Of a stretch of 64,000 bases of DNA, positions 9,347-18,457 are shown piece by piece (the first letter of the stretch is position 1; every line of letters begins with the position of its first letter). Both the position numbers and the translations under genes were made by a program. The notes under the pieces are model-generated. The model did not search any database and was not told where the DNA came from. It saw only the letters and a program-made list of their open reading frames with translations. Source of the DNA: Bacteroidota bacterium (lineage in GTDB: Bacteria > Bacteroidota > Bacteroidia > Bacteroidales > F082); assembly GCA_014382445.1 (NCBI GenBank), contig JACNJS010000087.1, forward strand, positions 1-64,000, given 5' to 3'.

Positions 9347-10330
9347 ATGAATAACAACCTGAAAATATGCTTTATAGGGAGTGGTGCTATAGCAACCGCT
9401 ATGGGGAATGTGATTGCGCAGAAGGGGAAATATGAAGTTTTTTTGTTATCGGTAGAGCAAGATGTTGTTGATTCAATAAGTAACGATCACATAAACCGAA
9501 AATATTTCCCGAACATCGAACTTGAACCCTCGCTTAAAGCTACTTTTGATAAAAGTATACTTAAAGACTCTGATATTATTTTTATCGGCATCCCATCAAG
9601 CATTGCTGTTTCGTACATGTGTGAAAACGAACAATATATTGGCGAAGACGCTTTAATCGTAAACCTTGCCAAAGGTTTTGGAGATGGACAGAAAACAATT
9701 CCTCAGGCTCTATCAAAATTTATTCCCAATCCTATTTTTAGTATGAAGGGGCCTTCATTTGCCCGCGAAATAATTAGTAATATGCCTACTGCTTTCACTC
9801 TGGCATCAAAAAAGGATAAATATTTTAACCTGTTTGAAACAGTATTTAAGAAAACCACAATCCATCTTGATTTTTCAACCGATGTGGTAGGTGTTGAATT
9901 GGCAAGCATCCTCAAAAATATATATGCAATTATTGTAGGTATTGTGGATGCCCACTTCGATTCGCCCAACCTCAGGTCGCTTATACTTACTAAAGCCATC
10001 AACGAAATGCGTTTTATTATTTCTAAATTTGGAGGCGAGGAAAATACGATGTTCAATTATTGTGGTATTGGCGATTTTACACTAACGGCACTCAACGACC
10101 TTAGCCGAAACCGAACTCTGGGTCTCCTAATCGGTAAAGGTTTTTTCACAGATTATATTTCAGAAAAAGTTGTGCTCGAAGGTAAAATAGCTGTTAATGT
10201 ATTTGTTGAAGAAATTGCAAAAAAGCGGGGGATAAAAACTAAAAACCTAATGCTCAAAGAGCTCTATAAAGTTTTTAACGACGAAAAATACGACATTAAT
10301 AATTTCGTGTCGAATATAACTAAGATTTAG
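9347..10330 (+). CDS. gpsA: NAD(P)H-dependent glycerol-3-phosphate dehydrogenase
   Basis: Cytoplasmic enzyme reducing dihydroxyacetone phosphate to sn-glycerol-3-phosphate for phospholipid synthesis. Visible signatures are the N-terminal Rossmann motif (GSGAIATAMGN, a GxGxxA variant), the substrate motif KGPSFAREI, the catalytic lysine region VGVELASILKNIYAI and the C-terminal GIGDFTLTALNDLSRNR. At 327 aa the length is normal. The sequence looks somewhat diverged from textbook GpsA (GAIATAMGN instead of GAGSWGTALA). It follows a polysaccharide group, so supply of glycerol-phosphate to a surface glycan is possible, but the ordinary lipid role is as likely. Its stop overlaps the convergent neighbour by 4 bases. 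Confidence 0.88.
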   Translation: MNNNLKICFIGSGAIATAMGNVIAQKGKYEVFLLSVEQDVVDSISNDHINRKYFPNIELEPSLKATFDKSILKDSDIIFIGIPSSIAVSYMCENEQYIGEDALIVNLAKGFGDGQKTIPQALSKFIPNPIFSMKGPSFAREIISNMPTAFTLASKKDKYFNLFETVFKKTTIHLDFSTDVVGVELASILKNIYAIIVGIVDAHFDSPNLRSLILTKAINEMRFIISKFGGEENTMFNYCGIGDFTLTALNDLSRNRTLGLLIGKGFFTDYISEKVVLEGKIAVNVFVEEIAKKRGIKTKNLMLKELYKVFNDEKYDINNFVSNITKI

Positions 10331-11806
10331 AGCTTGATCAACTTTTTTGTCGTTACACTATTCTTTATTATAACGGATAAGAAATACACTCCCGAAGGTT
10401 GCGAGGTAATATCCACGTAAAATTTACTATTAAGCGTGTTGCTGGCCACAATAACATTTCCAAAGCTATCATATACAGTATATTGCACAGGAAATATATT
10501 TTTAGAAACTTGAATATTAAAATCACCTGCTCCGGGGTTTGGATACACCAACATGTTATTTACCGTATTATCAGGCTCTTTGAGGCTTGTATAATCCTGT
10601 GTATAAATTACAAGTTTGGGACGTAATTCTGGCACCTGATGATCTGAAGAAGCAAATACTACATTTCTATTATAATTTCCAAAAGTTTCATCACTTAATT
10701 GAAGCATAAAGCCAAATGATTCATTCATGTAATTAAACATATCAGTAACTATCTCTGTTACATAAATATCTAAGTAATCCTGATCAGCTAAATTAGAACT
10801 AGGTAATAATACCTGGTTTTCAGGTGAAGTTGCCGGTTGATTATCCCAGTTAATATCGTCTTCACTCCAGCTTTCAATTATTCGACTAATAAGTATCTCA
10901 TTTGAATTTCCATTGTTAATATGACCTTCAACAGGCGAATCCGGATCATGAAACAAACTTAATTCGGCAAGAGTTATCGTGAGTTCCGGATCTATATGAG
11001 ATAAATCGAAATTGATAAAACTTCGTCCTATACCCCATCCCTCTTCAAATTCCCAAACTGTGGAAACTAAACTTTGCTGATTGTTTTTTGAAGTTGAAAC
11101 AATGGAATTAATATAAGCATCTTTTCCTGTTTCTCCATCTGGCTGTAATGTTAAAACCGAATCTACTGGTAAATCAACTATATATGTAATTGATATAGAA
11201 GGATGTAGGCTTTCAACTGGATGGTCAGAGGAGGCAAAAACAAGACTCCTATATAGAGTGTCTTCACTAAAAAGCTTAATCATAAATCCATCATTGGTGG
11301 CAGGATGACGTATCATATCCTTTATTATAGGAGTAATATCAACGTTAAGAAAATCAGCAGTATCATTATCAGGAGCAGAAATTATAACAAAGTTAGTGTT
11401 TGTTGTAGCAGGTTGATTTATCCATGTAACTGAATCTTCTTTCCATTGTTCAGTAATCCTGAAGATTACTCCGGTATTATCACCGCCAAGTGTTGAATGA
11501 CCCTCATGACCAGATGTTGGATTATGATAAAGATTTAACCTTGCATCAATCACAACAATATCTTCCCTTAAATCAGAAAAATCAAAACCGATCAGGCTTC
11601 CGCCCGGTACCAAACTCTCCATAATGCGTCCATACAGATGCAACTAAACTCTGAGAACTACCATTTGAGTAATTGTTAACAATGTTTATATAGGCATCTT
11701 TAATATGATCAGTGCCAAATTCAACACTAATTGTGTCTTGTGCATAACTATTAGCAAATAATAGTATTAAGAATGTTGTTAAGAAGACTTTCATGTTTCT
11801 TTTCAT
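10327..11806 (-). pseudogene. Frameshifted DNRLRE-repeat protein with T9SS sorting domain
   Basis: Two track ORFs (11582-11857 and 10327-11643) are halves of one gene. The N-terminal part has a signal peptide (FLTTFLILLFANSYAQ) and begins a DNRLRE module, DAYI...SQSLVASVW...GTGR; the second part continues in another frame with SLIGFDFSDL. A second copy, DAYINSIVS...GIGRSFINFDL, shows what the joined text should read: removing one A from the minus-strand CGGAAGCC near 11598 gives GRSLIGFDF. After the two modules (about 185 aa each) comes a type A T9SS domain (LVYPNPGAGDF, then GVYFLSVIIKN). Intact, it would be a secreted surface protein of about 490 aa. I place the start at ATG 11806 (or 11794) because a promoter box lies at 11828. 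A sequencing or assembly error is an alternative to true inactivation. Confidence 0.8.
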
Positions 11807-11827
11807 AAGGGATATTTTAGGAATACA

Positions 11828-11835
11828 CAAATATA
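11828..11835 (-). promoter_or_regulatory. Possible -7 box for the DNRLRE/T9SS gene
   Basis: On the minus strand this reads TATATTTG, an exact TAnnTTTG, 21 bases upstream of ATG 11806. It lies inside the longer ORF drawn in the track, which argues for the shorter start. The -33 region is weak (TTGG). Confidence 0.4.
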
Positions 11836-11938
11836 AGATTTTTTCAAAACCAACCAACCTAAAAAACGAGGTTTCTAAAACAGAATTACAATTAGTTGAA
11901 ATGAAACTAAAATCACAAGTTTAGCATATAGTAATACT

Positions 11939-13231
11939 TTAGGGTATTAATGTAACCAGTTTTGCGGTTAGGTTCTCCCGAGAATAATTTTTGTATAATT
12001 CTCCTTCCAAACTAATTTCAGGTGATTCGACCCACTTTAAGTAGAGATCAACTATATAATCAAATATACTAACCTCATCATTATAGTGAAACATTTTTCC
12101 GGCAGAGCACTCATCAATTATTACAGATGCATCGCCATTAACCGGTCCTACTCCAATTATTGGTTTTCGTGCAGCTAAATATTCGAAAAGCTTGCCCGTT
12201 AGTATTCCTTCATTTTGTGGAACATCAGGAATAGCCAAAAAAAGCACACTTGATTTTTTCAAATAAGCTATCGAGGAATTATGATCAACGTGCCCCACAA
12301 AACTGCAAATAGGACCAAGAGCAGAATTTTCAATTAAATCGCGGTAACCAGTTGACACCTTACCAACAAATTGCAATTTTATCTTTAGCTCATCGTGTTT
12401 TTCTACAATATTTATTAGGGCTCTGAGAAAACCATCAATATTATAATTTTCTGCTAATGTTCCTGTGTAGGTTATTACGAATTGATCATTTATATCACTT
12501 TCGTTAAAATTAAAATCTGCTGTATCAAATCCATTGGAAATAATATTAATTTTTCCCTTTTCATGCCCTGCAATTTTAGAGGCAAACAAGTCCTTTATAG
12601 ATTTGCTTACAACAATTATTTTATCAGCCTTTTGTAATACTTCAGTTTCCTTCTTTTTGTCAAGTTTTTTTGCAAGAAGGCTATGATACATTCGGTTGTA
12701 ATAATAAATATCAGTCCATGGATCACGTAAGTCAGCAATCCAACAGTTGCCAAAGTTTTTTTTCAGTTTTAAACCAATAAGTTGTGTAGAATGTGGTGGG
12801 CTACTGGTAATTACAGTTTCAATATTAAACTTATCAATTAGCTTTGCAGCTTGATCATATGCAAATGAATTCCAGCCTATTCTGGCATCCGGAATAAAAA
12901 AGTTCCCTCTGATATAGCGCGATATCTTTTGAAATAACCCCGGATCTTCTTCATTCGCAAATCCACCATACGGTATTTCCTTTTTTAAGTTAAACTTTTT
13001 GTATAAATTGAAAGGTTCACGCGATTTAGTTGTAAAAACTTTAGTGGCATCACTTAACTCATGAATCAAGCTTTGGTCAATAATCGCATAGGATGCTGAA
13101 TCGGGATCTACTGTTAATACAATTGGTTCAATATTAAATTTGGGGAGGTACTTAACAAACTTCACCCATCGCTGTACGCCACCTCCTCCACTTGGTGGCC
13201 AATAATAAGTTATAATCAGAACTTTTTTCAA
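11939..13231 (-). CDS. Glycosyltransferase (GT4-like)
   Basis: A 430-aa GT-B glycosyltransferase. The N-terminus KVLIITYYWPPSGGGGVQRW is the glycine-rich loop of the acceptor domain; ITSSPPHSTQLIGLKLKK and WIADLRDPWTD follow, and the donor domain carries ITYTGTLAENYNIDGFLRA and GKLFEYLAARKPIIGVG. These are the features of the Bacteroidota group often annotated as glycosyl transferase family 1/4. It starts 10 bases after the stop of the YfhO gene, so the pair is probably one operon, and both may act in envelope glycan assembly. Donor and acceptor cannot be read from sequence. Confidence 0.83.
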   Translation of the reverse strand: MKKVLIITYYWPPSGGGGVQRWVKFVKYLPKFNIEPIVLTVDPDSASYAIIDQSLIHELSDATKVFTTKSREPFNLYKKFNLKKEIPYGGFANEEDPGLFQKISRYIRGNFFIPDARIGWNSFAYDQAAKLIDKFNIETVITSSPPHSTQLIGLKLKKNFGNCWIADLRDPWTDIYYYNRMYHSLLAKKLDKKKETEVLQKADKIIVVSKSIKDLFASKIAGHEKGKINIISNGFDTADFNFNESDINDQFVITYTGTLAENYNIDGFLRALINIVEKHDELKIKLQFVGKVSTGYRDLIENSALGPICSFVGHVDHNSSIAYLKKSSVLFLAIPDVPQNEGILTGKLFEYLAARKPIIGVGPVNGDASVIIDECSAGKMFHYNDEVSIFDYIVDLYLKWVESPEISLEGELYKNYSRENLTAKLVTLIP

Positions 13232-13241
13232 TGAGCAATGG

Positions 13242-15773
13242 TTAGTTGTTATTTGCTTCCTTGTTTACCAGTGTTTTCCTTATTTCAAATCCTATTCCGG
13301 CTATTAATAATAATATCAATAATAATGAACCGGCAAAAGATATACGCTCTCCCACAATCCAAATTCGAGGCTCAAATTTAAACTCTATCTCATGCTCACC
13401 GGCAGGAACCACTAACGCACGCAATACATAATTAGCTCTTAAATATGGAACCTCTTGTCCGTCAATATATGCGTTCCATCCTTTATCATAATATATTTCA
13501 GAAAAAACCACAAGCTGTTCAGCAGAAGCATTATAGTTATAAATAAGATTGTTTGGGGCATAAGATACAAGCTCAATAAATGAGGTTGAATCATGAACTA
13601 AACGCTTTCCTTCCAACTGTGAGGCAAACTTATAATCAACAACGGCAGTCGTCTGTAATTCATATTTACCAAGCGCACCAAATTCTTCATCAGCACCTTT
13701 TACCATAACAACATTGTTGGCAAACCAAGCATGTCCAAATGCTGAGCTATTCAACAAAGGCATTGCTTCGGGGTTGTAAATAACATATTTCATATTCAAC
13801 ATATTAAGCACTTGCTGTTCTTTAAACATATTATTAATCTTTTCCGATGTAACTCCCGGCGAAAGAACACCAAATATCGACTGAATCTCTCCTTGCAGAT
13901 ACCCGTCTATTAAATCCTGATATCGCTGTAATTTAGCACCATGGTACCCACCTATACTTTTGTGAAAATAGGAGCAACTCGCATCATTAAAAGTACTTTT
14001 GGTTATGTCAAGAACTCTGAAATCAGGATTATTGTCATTCAAAATATATTTATTGGCAGTGCTCGCATTAAATGGAACATCAAATTGTTTTGCTCTAATA
14101 AAATTGTCGTTATTTAAATATCTGCGATTAACACTTACCATGTCGATAAGTATAAGCAATCCTAATCCAGCAATCAGGTAACCACTTTTAAATTTACCAG
14201 CAGCATAAAAAAACACCAGTAAAGCTGCCAGAATCACAAAAATAAGGCTGCGTAAAGCATCAGCTTTAAATATAGCAATCCTAACATTTTCAAGACTTGT
14301 AAGGTAAATATTTACCTGGGCAGCATCTTTGCCTTGTAATAGCTCAGCAAACTGCATATGTTCATCGGTACTTAAAAAATCAAAAAATACCGAAGGTGCC
14401 AAATAAAATATGAGTATAAAACCACCGGTTAACCCAAATGCATAATACAGAGAATTCTTTTTTGTTTTGAGAACAGCCGCATCAGTAACTATTTTCCCTA
14501 ATGCCATAAAGGCAAGCACAGGTATTGCGAGTTCGGCTATAACCAGTATCATCGATACTGCCCGGAATTTATTGTATCCCGGAATATAATCAATAAAGAA
14601 ATCAGTAAAAGGCATCCAGTTTCTTCCCCATGCAAGTAAAATAGAGAGTAAAGTAACTGTTAATAGCACCCATTTCAACCTGCCACTAACTATAAACATC
14701 CCAAGAATAAACAAAAACATAACAATAACTCCAACATAAACAGGTCCGGATGTGCCTGGTTGATCTCCCCAATATGCATTACTTTGTTGCGCTATTGCAT
14801 TTCTGTATGCAGGATCAGCCTCTATAATAGCATCAGCATTTCCAAGAACCCCTGAAACACCACCCTTTACATTGGGAATTATCAACGACCATGTTTCGCC
14901 AATACCATAACTCCATGCGGTGATGTAATCCTTATCAAGACCACTTGATTTGTTTTCAGCATCTTTAGTCAATTCGGGTTTACCTCGCATTGTATCCTGA
15001 CCATAATCATAGGTTGCCCATAAATTTGTTGTATATGTTGATATTGCCAATAAGGCTGCAATTATTAATATTCCGGTTGCTTTAAAAAAATGAGCGTATT
15101 GCTTTTTAGTTATTGCTTCAATAAGTTTGAAAATGCCATATACAATAACAATGATCAATAAATAATAAGTGATTTGGAGATGTGCCGATTTAATTTCAAG
15201 TGCAAGAGCTATTGCTGTAAGAAGTGCTCCCTGCCAATATTTTCCTCTAAAGGCCAGAATTATACCAGCCAATACAGGTGCCATATATCCAATTGCATGG
15301 GCTTTTGAAGTATGACCGGCACCAAGTATTATGAAAAAGTATGACGACAAAGCGAATGCAATAGCACCAATAAGGCTAACCCATGGGTCGATTTTAAGTA
15401 CCAGCATCAAAATGAAAAAGCCCAGGAAATACAGAAAAACGTAATTAGCCGGGTACGGTAACCATAGAGTTACAGCCTTATCTATGTACGTTGTTAGATT
15501 TCCAGGGTACTGTACCGAAATCTGCCAGGCAGGCATGCCCCCAAACATCGAATTAGTCCATAGCGGTTCTTCACCAGTAGCTTCACGATGGTCGACAATT
15601 TCTTTCGACATACCTTTAAACATGGTAATATCATGTTGTTTAAGCTTTTTGCCTTCCAACAAGGGCGAAAAATAAACCAGAGTAATTATTAAAAATGCTG
15701 CAATGGAGATTAAAAATATAGTGCCATTACTTCGCCAAAGGCTGACAGATTCTTTAAATTGCTTTTTACCCAT
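13242..15773 (-). CDS. YfhO-family large membrane protein
   Basis: An 843-aa polytopic membrane protein: a basic N-terminus, then about a dozen hydrophobic segments to residue 540, an extracytoplasmic region of about 260 aa, and a final hydrophobic helix near 815-835. The motif pattern (FSPLLEGKKLKQHDI, GGMPAWQISVQYPGN, and the C-terminal FSEIYYDKGWNAYIDGQEV) is that of the YfhO family, GT-C-like proteins linked in Firmicutes to glycosylation of lipoteichoic acids. Its role in Bacteroidota is not established; a lipid-linked sugar transferase is an inference. It sits between DUF4834 (33 bases upstream) and a glycosyltransferase (10 bases downstream), in one direction. Confidence 0.85.
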   Translation of the reverse strand: MGKKQFKESVSLWRSNGTIFLISIAAFLIITLVYFSPLLEGKKLKQHDITMFKGMSKEIVDHREATGEEPLWTNSMFGGMPAWQISVQYPGNLTTYIDKAVTLWLPYPANYVFLYFLGFFILMLVLKIDPWVSLIGAIAFALSSYFFIILGAGHTSKAHAIGYMAPVLAGIILAFRGKYWQGALLTAIALALEIKSAHLQITYYLLIIVIVYGIFKLIEAITKKQYAHFFKATGILIIAALLAISTYTTNLWATYDYGQDTMRGKPELTKDAENKSSGLDKDYITAWSYGIGETWSLIIPNVKGGVSGVLGNADAIIEADPAYRNAIAQQSNAYWGDQPGTSGPVYVGVIVMFLFILGMFIVSGRLKWVLLTVTLLSILLAWGRNWMPFTDFFIDYIPGYNKFRAVSMILVIAELAIPVLAFMALGKIVTDAAVLKTKKNSLYYAFGLTGGFILIFYLAPSVFFDFLSTDEHMQFAELLQGKDAAQVNIYLTSLENVRIAIFKADALRSLIFVILAALLVFFYAAGKFKSGYLIAGLGLLILIDMVSVNRRYLNNDNFIRAKQFDVPFNASTANKYILNDNNPDFRVLDITKSTFNDASCSYFHKSIGGYHGAKLQRYQDLIDGYLQGEIQSIFGVLSPGVTSEKINNMFKEQQVLNMLNMKYVIYNPEAMPLLNSSAFGHAWFANNVVMVKGADEEFGALGKYELQTTAVVDYKFASQLEGKRLVHDSTSFIELVSYAPNNLIYNYNASAEQLVVFSEIYYDKGWNAYIDGQEVPYLRANYVLRALVVPAGEHEIEFKFEPRIWIVGERISFAGSLLLILLLIAGIGFEIRKTLVNKEANNN

Positions 15774-15806
15774 TATTAGATTTTTTACTTAAATAACGTT
15801 TTTTAA

Positions 15807-16073
15807 TTATTTGTCATCAACATCTTCAAAATCAATATACTCGCCAAAATCATTGCCTTCCTTATCTTCTTTTGATGGTTTTGTTTTAATGTGTATTTCA
15901 CCTTCTTTTTTTTTGGAGTAATCCGAATTAGCAAATCCATTCATCTGATTAAACTTATCCTGCTGCTTTTTCATAAACTGTGATAACAACCAAGGTGCTA
16001 CATATCTTATAACTAGTTTAAAACCATAATATATTAAAACAACTATAAATAAAAACCTGAGTAAAGCTTCCAT
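15807..16073 (-). CDS. DUF4834 family small membrane protein
   Basis: An 88-aa protein with one hydrophobic N-terminal helix (LLRFLFIVVLIYYGFKLVIRY) followed by a charged, probably disordered tail rich in Lys, Glu and Asp. This matches the DUF4834 family, found in Bacteroidota upstream of a YfhO gene as it is here. Function is unknown. It is the first gene of the leftward group DUF4834-YfhO-glycosyltransferase, with the rpmH terminator upstream at 16203. Confidence 0.75.
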   Translation of the reverse strand: MEALLRFLFIVVLIYYGFKLVIRYVAPWLLSQFMKKQQDKFNQMNGFANSDYSKKKEGEIHIKTKPSKEDKEGNDFGEYIDFEDVDDK

Positions 16074-16202
16074 CAGATTGATTTTTTAATGCTTTGCGAA
16101 TTTATTATTTTTTATTTACTTAACTTTAGAAAAGCTCTAAACTTTTCGAACGACTGTTTATAAGGTTTAGAACTCAACTTTTCAAAGTTTATAAACTAAA
16201 AA

Positions 16203-16226
16203 GGGAGGTATGCATGCATACCTCCC
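16203..16226 (-). terminator. Rho-independent terminator of rpmH
   Basis: A perfect 24-base palindrome, GGGAGGTATGCA/TGCATACCTCCC. On the minus strand it is followed directly by TTTTTAGTTT, placed 30 bases after the rpmH stop. Confidence 0.8.
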
Positions 16227-16256
16227 ATTATAGGATTTTATAATTACACTAAAAAA

Positions 16257-16409
16257 TTAGTGCATTTCGTCAGAAACAGATAGTCTTTTTCTTCCTTTTG
16301 ACCTTCTTCTTTTAAGCACTTTACGACCATTAACGGTTGACATCCTTTCACGGAAACCATGCTTATTCTTTCTCTTTCTATTCGACGGTTGAAACGTTCT
16401 TTTTGGCAT
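16257..16409 (-). CDS. rpmH: 50S ribosomal protein L34
   Basis: This 50-aa gene is missing from the ORF track, which shows a shadow ORF (16244-16438) in another frame over it. The translation begins [19 protein letters not shown] and continues through [21 protein letters not shown] to the end, which is a full-length, canonical bacterial L34 with its PS-x-RKRK-x-HGF signature. L34 is a small, very basic component of the large ribosomal subunit that contacts 23S rRNA. It is a single-gene transcription unit here, with a strong promoter (16436-16465) and its own terminator (16203-16226). The classical rpmH-rnpA-dnaA neighbourhood is absent, as is common in this phylum. Confidence 0.97.
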   Translation of the reverse strand: MPKRTFQPSNRKRKNKHGFRERMSTVNGRKVLKRRRSKGRKRLSVSDEMH

Positions 16410-16435
16410 CGCCTTATAATTTTCTTTAGGGAGTG

Positions 16436-16465
16436 CAAAAGTAGAAATTTATTTAATAACTCAAA
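16436..16465 (-). promoter_or_regulatory. Promoter of rpmH (TTTG-N18-TACTTTTG)
   Basis: Reading the minus strand, TTTG (16462-16465) is followed after exactly 18 bases by TACTTTTG (16436-16443), an exact Bacteroidota-type -33/-7 pair. The -7 box lies 26 bases upstream of the rpmH ATG. Confidence 0.7.
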
Positions 16466-16499
16466 ACTATTTTTAATAAAAGTTTTTTGTTTAAGTCAA

Positions 16500-17960
16500 T
16501 TATTTTTTTGGTGCGTTCTTTAAAGTTTCCACAAGGAAATCCCAAAACAACTGCACAGATTCTATATTCACCATTTCGTCAGGTGAGTGTGGATTGCGGA
16601 TAGTTGGCCCAAATGAAATCATATCCCAGTGGGGATATGTAGCACCAAGTATACCACATTCAAGTCCGGCATGTATTACTTTAACCTCAGGAACTTTTCC
16701 AAACTTATTGTTATATACTTCTTTCATCTCTTTCAAGATTGGAGAATCAGGGTTTGGTTTCCACCCGGGGTATGAACCAGAACTCTCGGCTTTTGCTCCA
16801 GCAGATTCAAATACTTTTCTTATTTCTGCACCAAGGTTATCCTTATCCTCATCAATTAAACTGCGTTGTAATGCTGCAAGCTCAATTTTACCATTGCCAG
16901 ATTTTACAATTGCAAGATTTGTTGAAGTTTCGGTTATACCTTTAACGCTTTCACTCATTTTTATAACACCATTGGGACATTTGGCAACAGCAATATAAAG
17001 GTTGGCTTGAGTTTTCTCATCAATAACTTTATCAGGCATATCTGTTGCCTCTGCAATAACAACCGCGCCGGGGTCAGCATCTTTAAATTCATCCTGCACG
17101 ATTGCTTCAAACTCTGTTACAAATTGCTCAAAATCTGCTTTATTATCATCGGGAACAACTACAGTGGCGAATGATTCTCTCGGGATTGCATTGCGCAAGC
17201 TTCCACCATCTATCTCAGCAAGTCGCAAACCATATTTTTCGCTAGCTTTAAGGAGTAGTATATTCATGATTTTATTAGCATTTCCTCTGCCAAGGTTAAT
17301 ATCAAGACCTGAGTGACCACCTTTTAATCCTTTAACAGAAAGTTTATAGGCAGCCATACCTTCAGATACATCTTCGGGAGTGCAAGTAAACTCACCTGTT
17401 GTATCAATACCTCCTGCACACCCAATATAAAGTTCACCTTCATCTTCTGAATCAAGGTTAATAAGTATATCACCATCCAACAAGCCTGGTTTAAGGTTAT
17501 TTGCTCCGGTCATACCAGTTTCTTCATCTGTTGTTATGAGAACTTCAACAAGACCGTGAACCAGTTCTTTATCTTCCAAAACTGCCATTGCAGCAGCAAC
17601 ACCCGTTCCGTTGTCAGCGCCAAGTGTTGTTCCTTTTGCCGTTACCCAGTCACCATCTATATATGCATCAATAGGATCTGTGTCAAAATCATGATCTGTA
17701 TCGGAATTTTTTTGAGGAACCATATCCATATGTCCTTGTAGGATAATGCCTTTACGGTCTTCCATACCTTCGGTTGCAGGTTTTTTGATAATCACATTGC
17801 CTACTTCATCAACTATGGTTTCCAGACCAAGGTCTTCGCCAAATTTTTTCAAAAATGCCCTTATGCTATCTTCTTTTTTCGAAGGGCGAGGAATTTGTGT
17901 TAGTTCATAGAAGCTTTTCCAAACAGCTTCCGGTTTAAGTTTTAATATGTCTTTACTCAT
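16500..17960 (-). CDS. pepD: Aminoacyl-histidine dipeptidase (cytosol non-specific dipeptidase, M20)
   Basis: A 486-aa zinc aminopeptidase of the M20C group that cleaves dipeptides such as Xaa-His in the cytoplasm. Metal and catalytic motifs are visible: ILQGHMDMVPQ (His-x-Asp), GADNGTGVAAAMAVLED (bridging Asp), TTDEETGMTGA (catalytic Glu-Glu), LINLDSEDEGE, and a C-terminal VIHAGLECGILG with the last zinc ligand near SFGPTIRNPHSPDE. Length and domain order are standard, with the dimerisation lid between about residues 200 and 380. It starts 12 bases after the DUF5615-like gene, but a functional link is not expected. Confidence 0.93.
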   Translation of the reverse strand: MSKDILKLKPEAVWKSFYELTQIPRPSKKEDSIRAFLKKFGEDLGLETIVDEVGNVIIKKPATEGMEDRKGIILQGHMDMVPQKNSDTDHDFDTDPIDAYIDGDWVTAKGTTLGADNGTGVAAAMAVLEDKELVHGLVEVLITTDEETGMTGANNLKPGLLDGDILINLDSEDEGELYIGCAGGIDTTGEFTCTPEDVSEGMAAYKLSVKGLKGGHSGLDINLGRGNANKIMNILLLKASEKYGLRLAEIDGGSLRNAIPRESFATVVVPDDNKADFEQFVTEFEAIVQDEFKDADPGAVVIAEATDMPDKVIDEKTQANLYIAVAKCPNGVIKMSESVKGITETSTNLAIVKSGNGKIELAALQRSLIDEDKDNLGAEIRKVFESAGAKAESSGSYPGWKPNPDSPILKEMKEVYNNKFGKVPEVKVIHAGLECGILGATYPHWDMISFGPTIRNPHSPDEMVNIESVQLFWDFLVETLKNAPKK

Positions 17961-17972
17961 TTTAATTAAATT

Positions 17973-18194
17973 TTATGTGATTCCTTCAATTTTTGCAATA
18001 TATACGTTAGTGAGTTTATGCTCTTTTGATGTCTCAGAATCTTTTGAAATAATAGTTAAACTACTAATTTTGGCGTATTCCCAAATTACCTCATCTGACA
18101 AACTATCATCCAAATCGGCTACATGGATGAAATTATCATTATTCCACAAACTAAAATGGTATGGTAGGTTTGCATCAATTAAAAACTTACCCAT
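17973..18194 (-). CDS. DUF5615-like PIN-fold protein, short (possible toxin of a TA pair)
   Basis: A 73-aa protein whose N-terminal half matches the DUF5615/PIN-like family: KFLIDANLP (first acidic residue), HVADLDDSLSDEVIWEYAK, and LTIISKDSE (second acidic site). Family members usually run to about 110 aa with a further KVIHIRLGN-type strand; here the chain ends soon after with KLTNVYIAKIEGIT, so the C-terminal third is missing or has diverged. Its ATG overlaps the DUF433 stop (TAATG), the arrangement of a toxin-antitoxin operon. PIN-like toxins are Mg-dependent RNases; whether this short form is active is uncertain. Confidence 0.65.
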   Translation of the reverse strand: MGKFLIDANLPYHFSLWNNDNFIHVADLDDSLSDEVIWEYAKISSLTIISKDSETSKEHKLTNVYIAKIEGIT

Positions 18195-18427
18195 TATGAT
18201 ACCGGAAATAATGTATAATTATTGTTAAGTAAGGTAGCAGCAAATGTCAAACAAGCATCAATATCTTCATTTTCGAGTGTTGGATACTGTTGAAGAATTT
18301 CTTCACGAGTGTCTCCCAAGCTAAGGAACTCAAGAATAGTTTGCACAGTTATCCTCTTACCTCTTATTGTGGGTTTGCCATTACAAACACCCTCATCTAT
18401 AGTAATCCTGTCTGCAACAAAGTTCAT
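18194..18427 (-). CDS. DUF433 domain protein (probable antitoxin/DNA-binding partner)
   Basis: About 77 aa starting at MNFVADRITIDEGVCNGKPTIRGKRITV, the hallmark start of DUF433 (R-I-x3-GxCxGKPxIRGxRI-V), then a helix-turn-helix-like part with LEFLSLGDTREEILQQYP and LTFAA. The track start at 18445 adds six unlikely residues. DUF433 proteins commonly pair with DUF5615 PIN-like toxins and are predicted to bind DNA and neutralise the partner. Here the two genes overlap by one base. The MFS gene ends 30 bases upstream of this start, so the promoter must be inside or before that gene. Confidence 0.8.
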   Translation of the reverse strand: MNFVADRITIDEGVCNGKPTIRGKRITVQTILEFLSLGDTREEILQQYPTLENEDIDACLTFAATLLNNNYTLFPVS

Positions 18428-18457
18428 TTTGTAATTTTTAAACAAAAATAATAAAAA

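Noticed and set aside
16244-16438. 64-codon leftward ORF in the track
   Set aside because: It is an out-of-frame shadow over rpmH; the L34 frame at 16257-16409 is plainly the real one.
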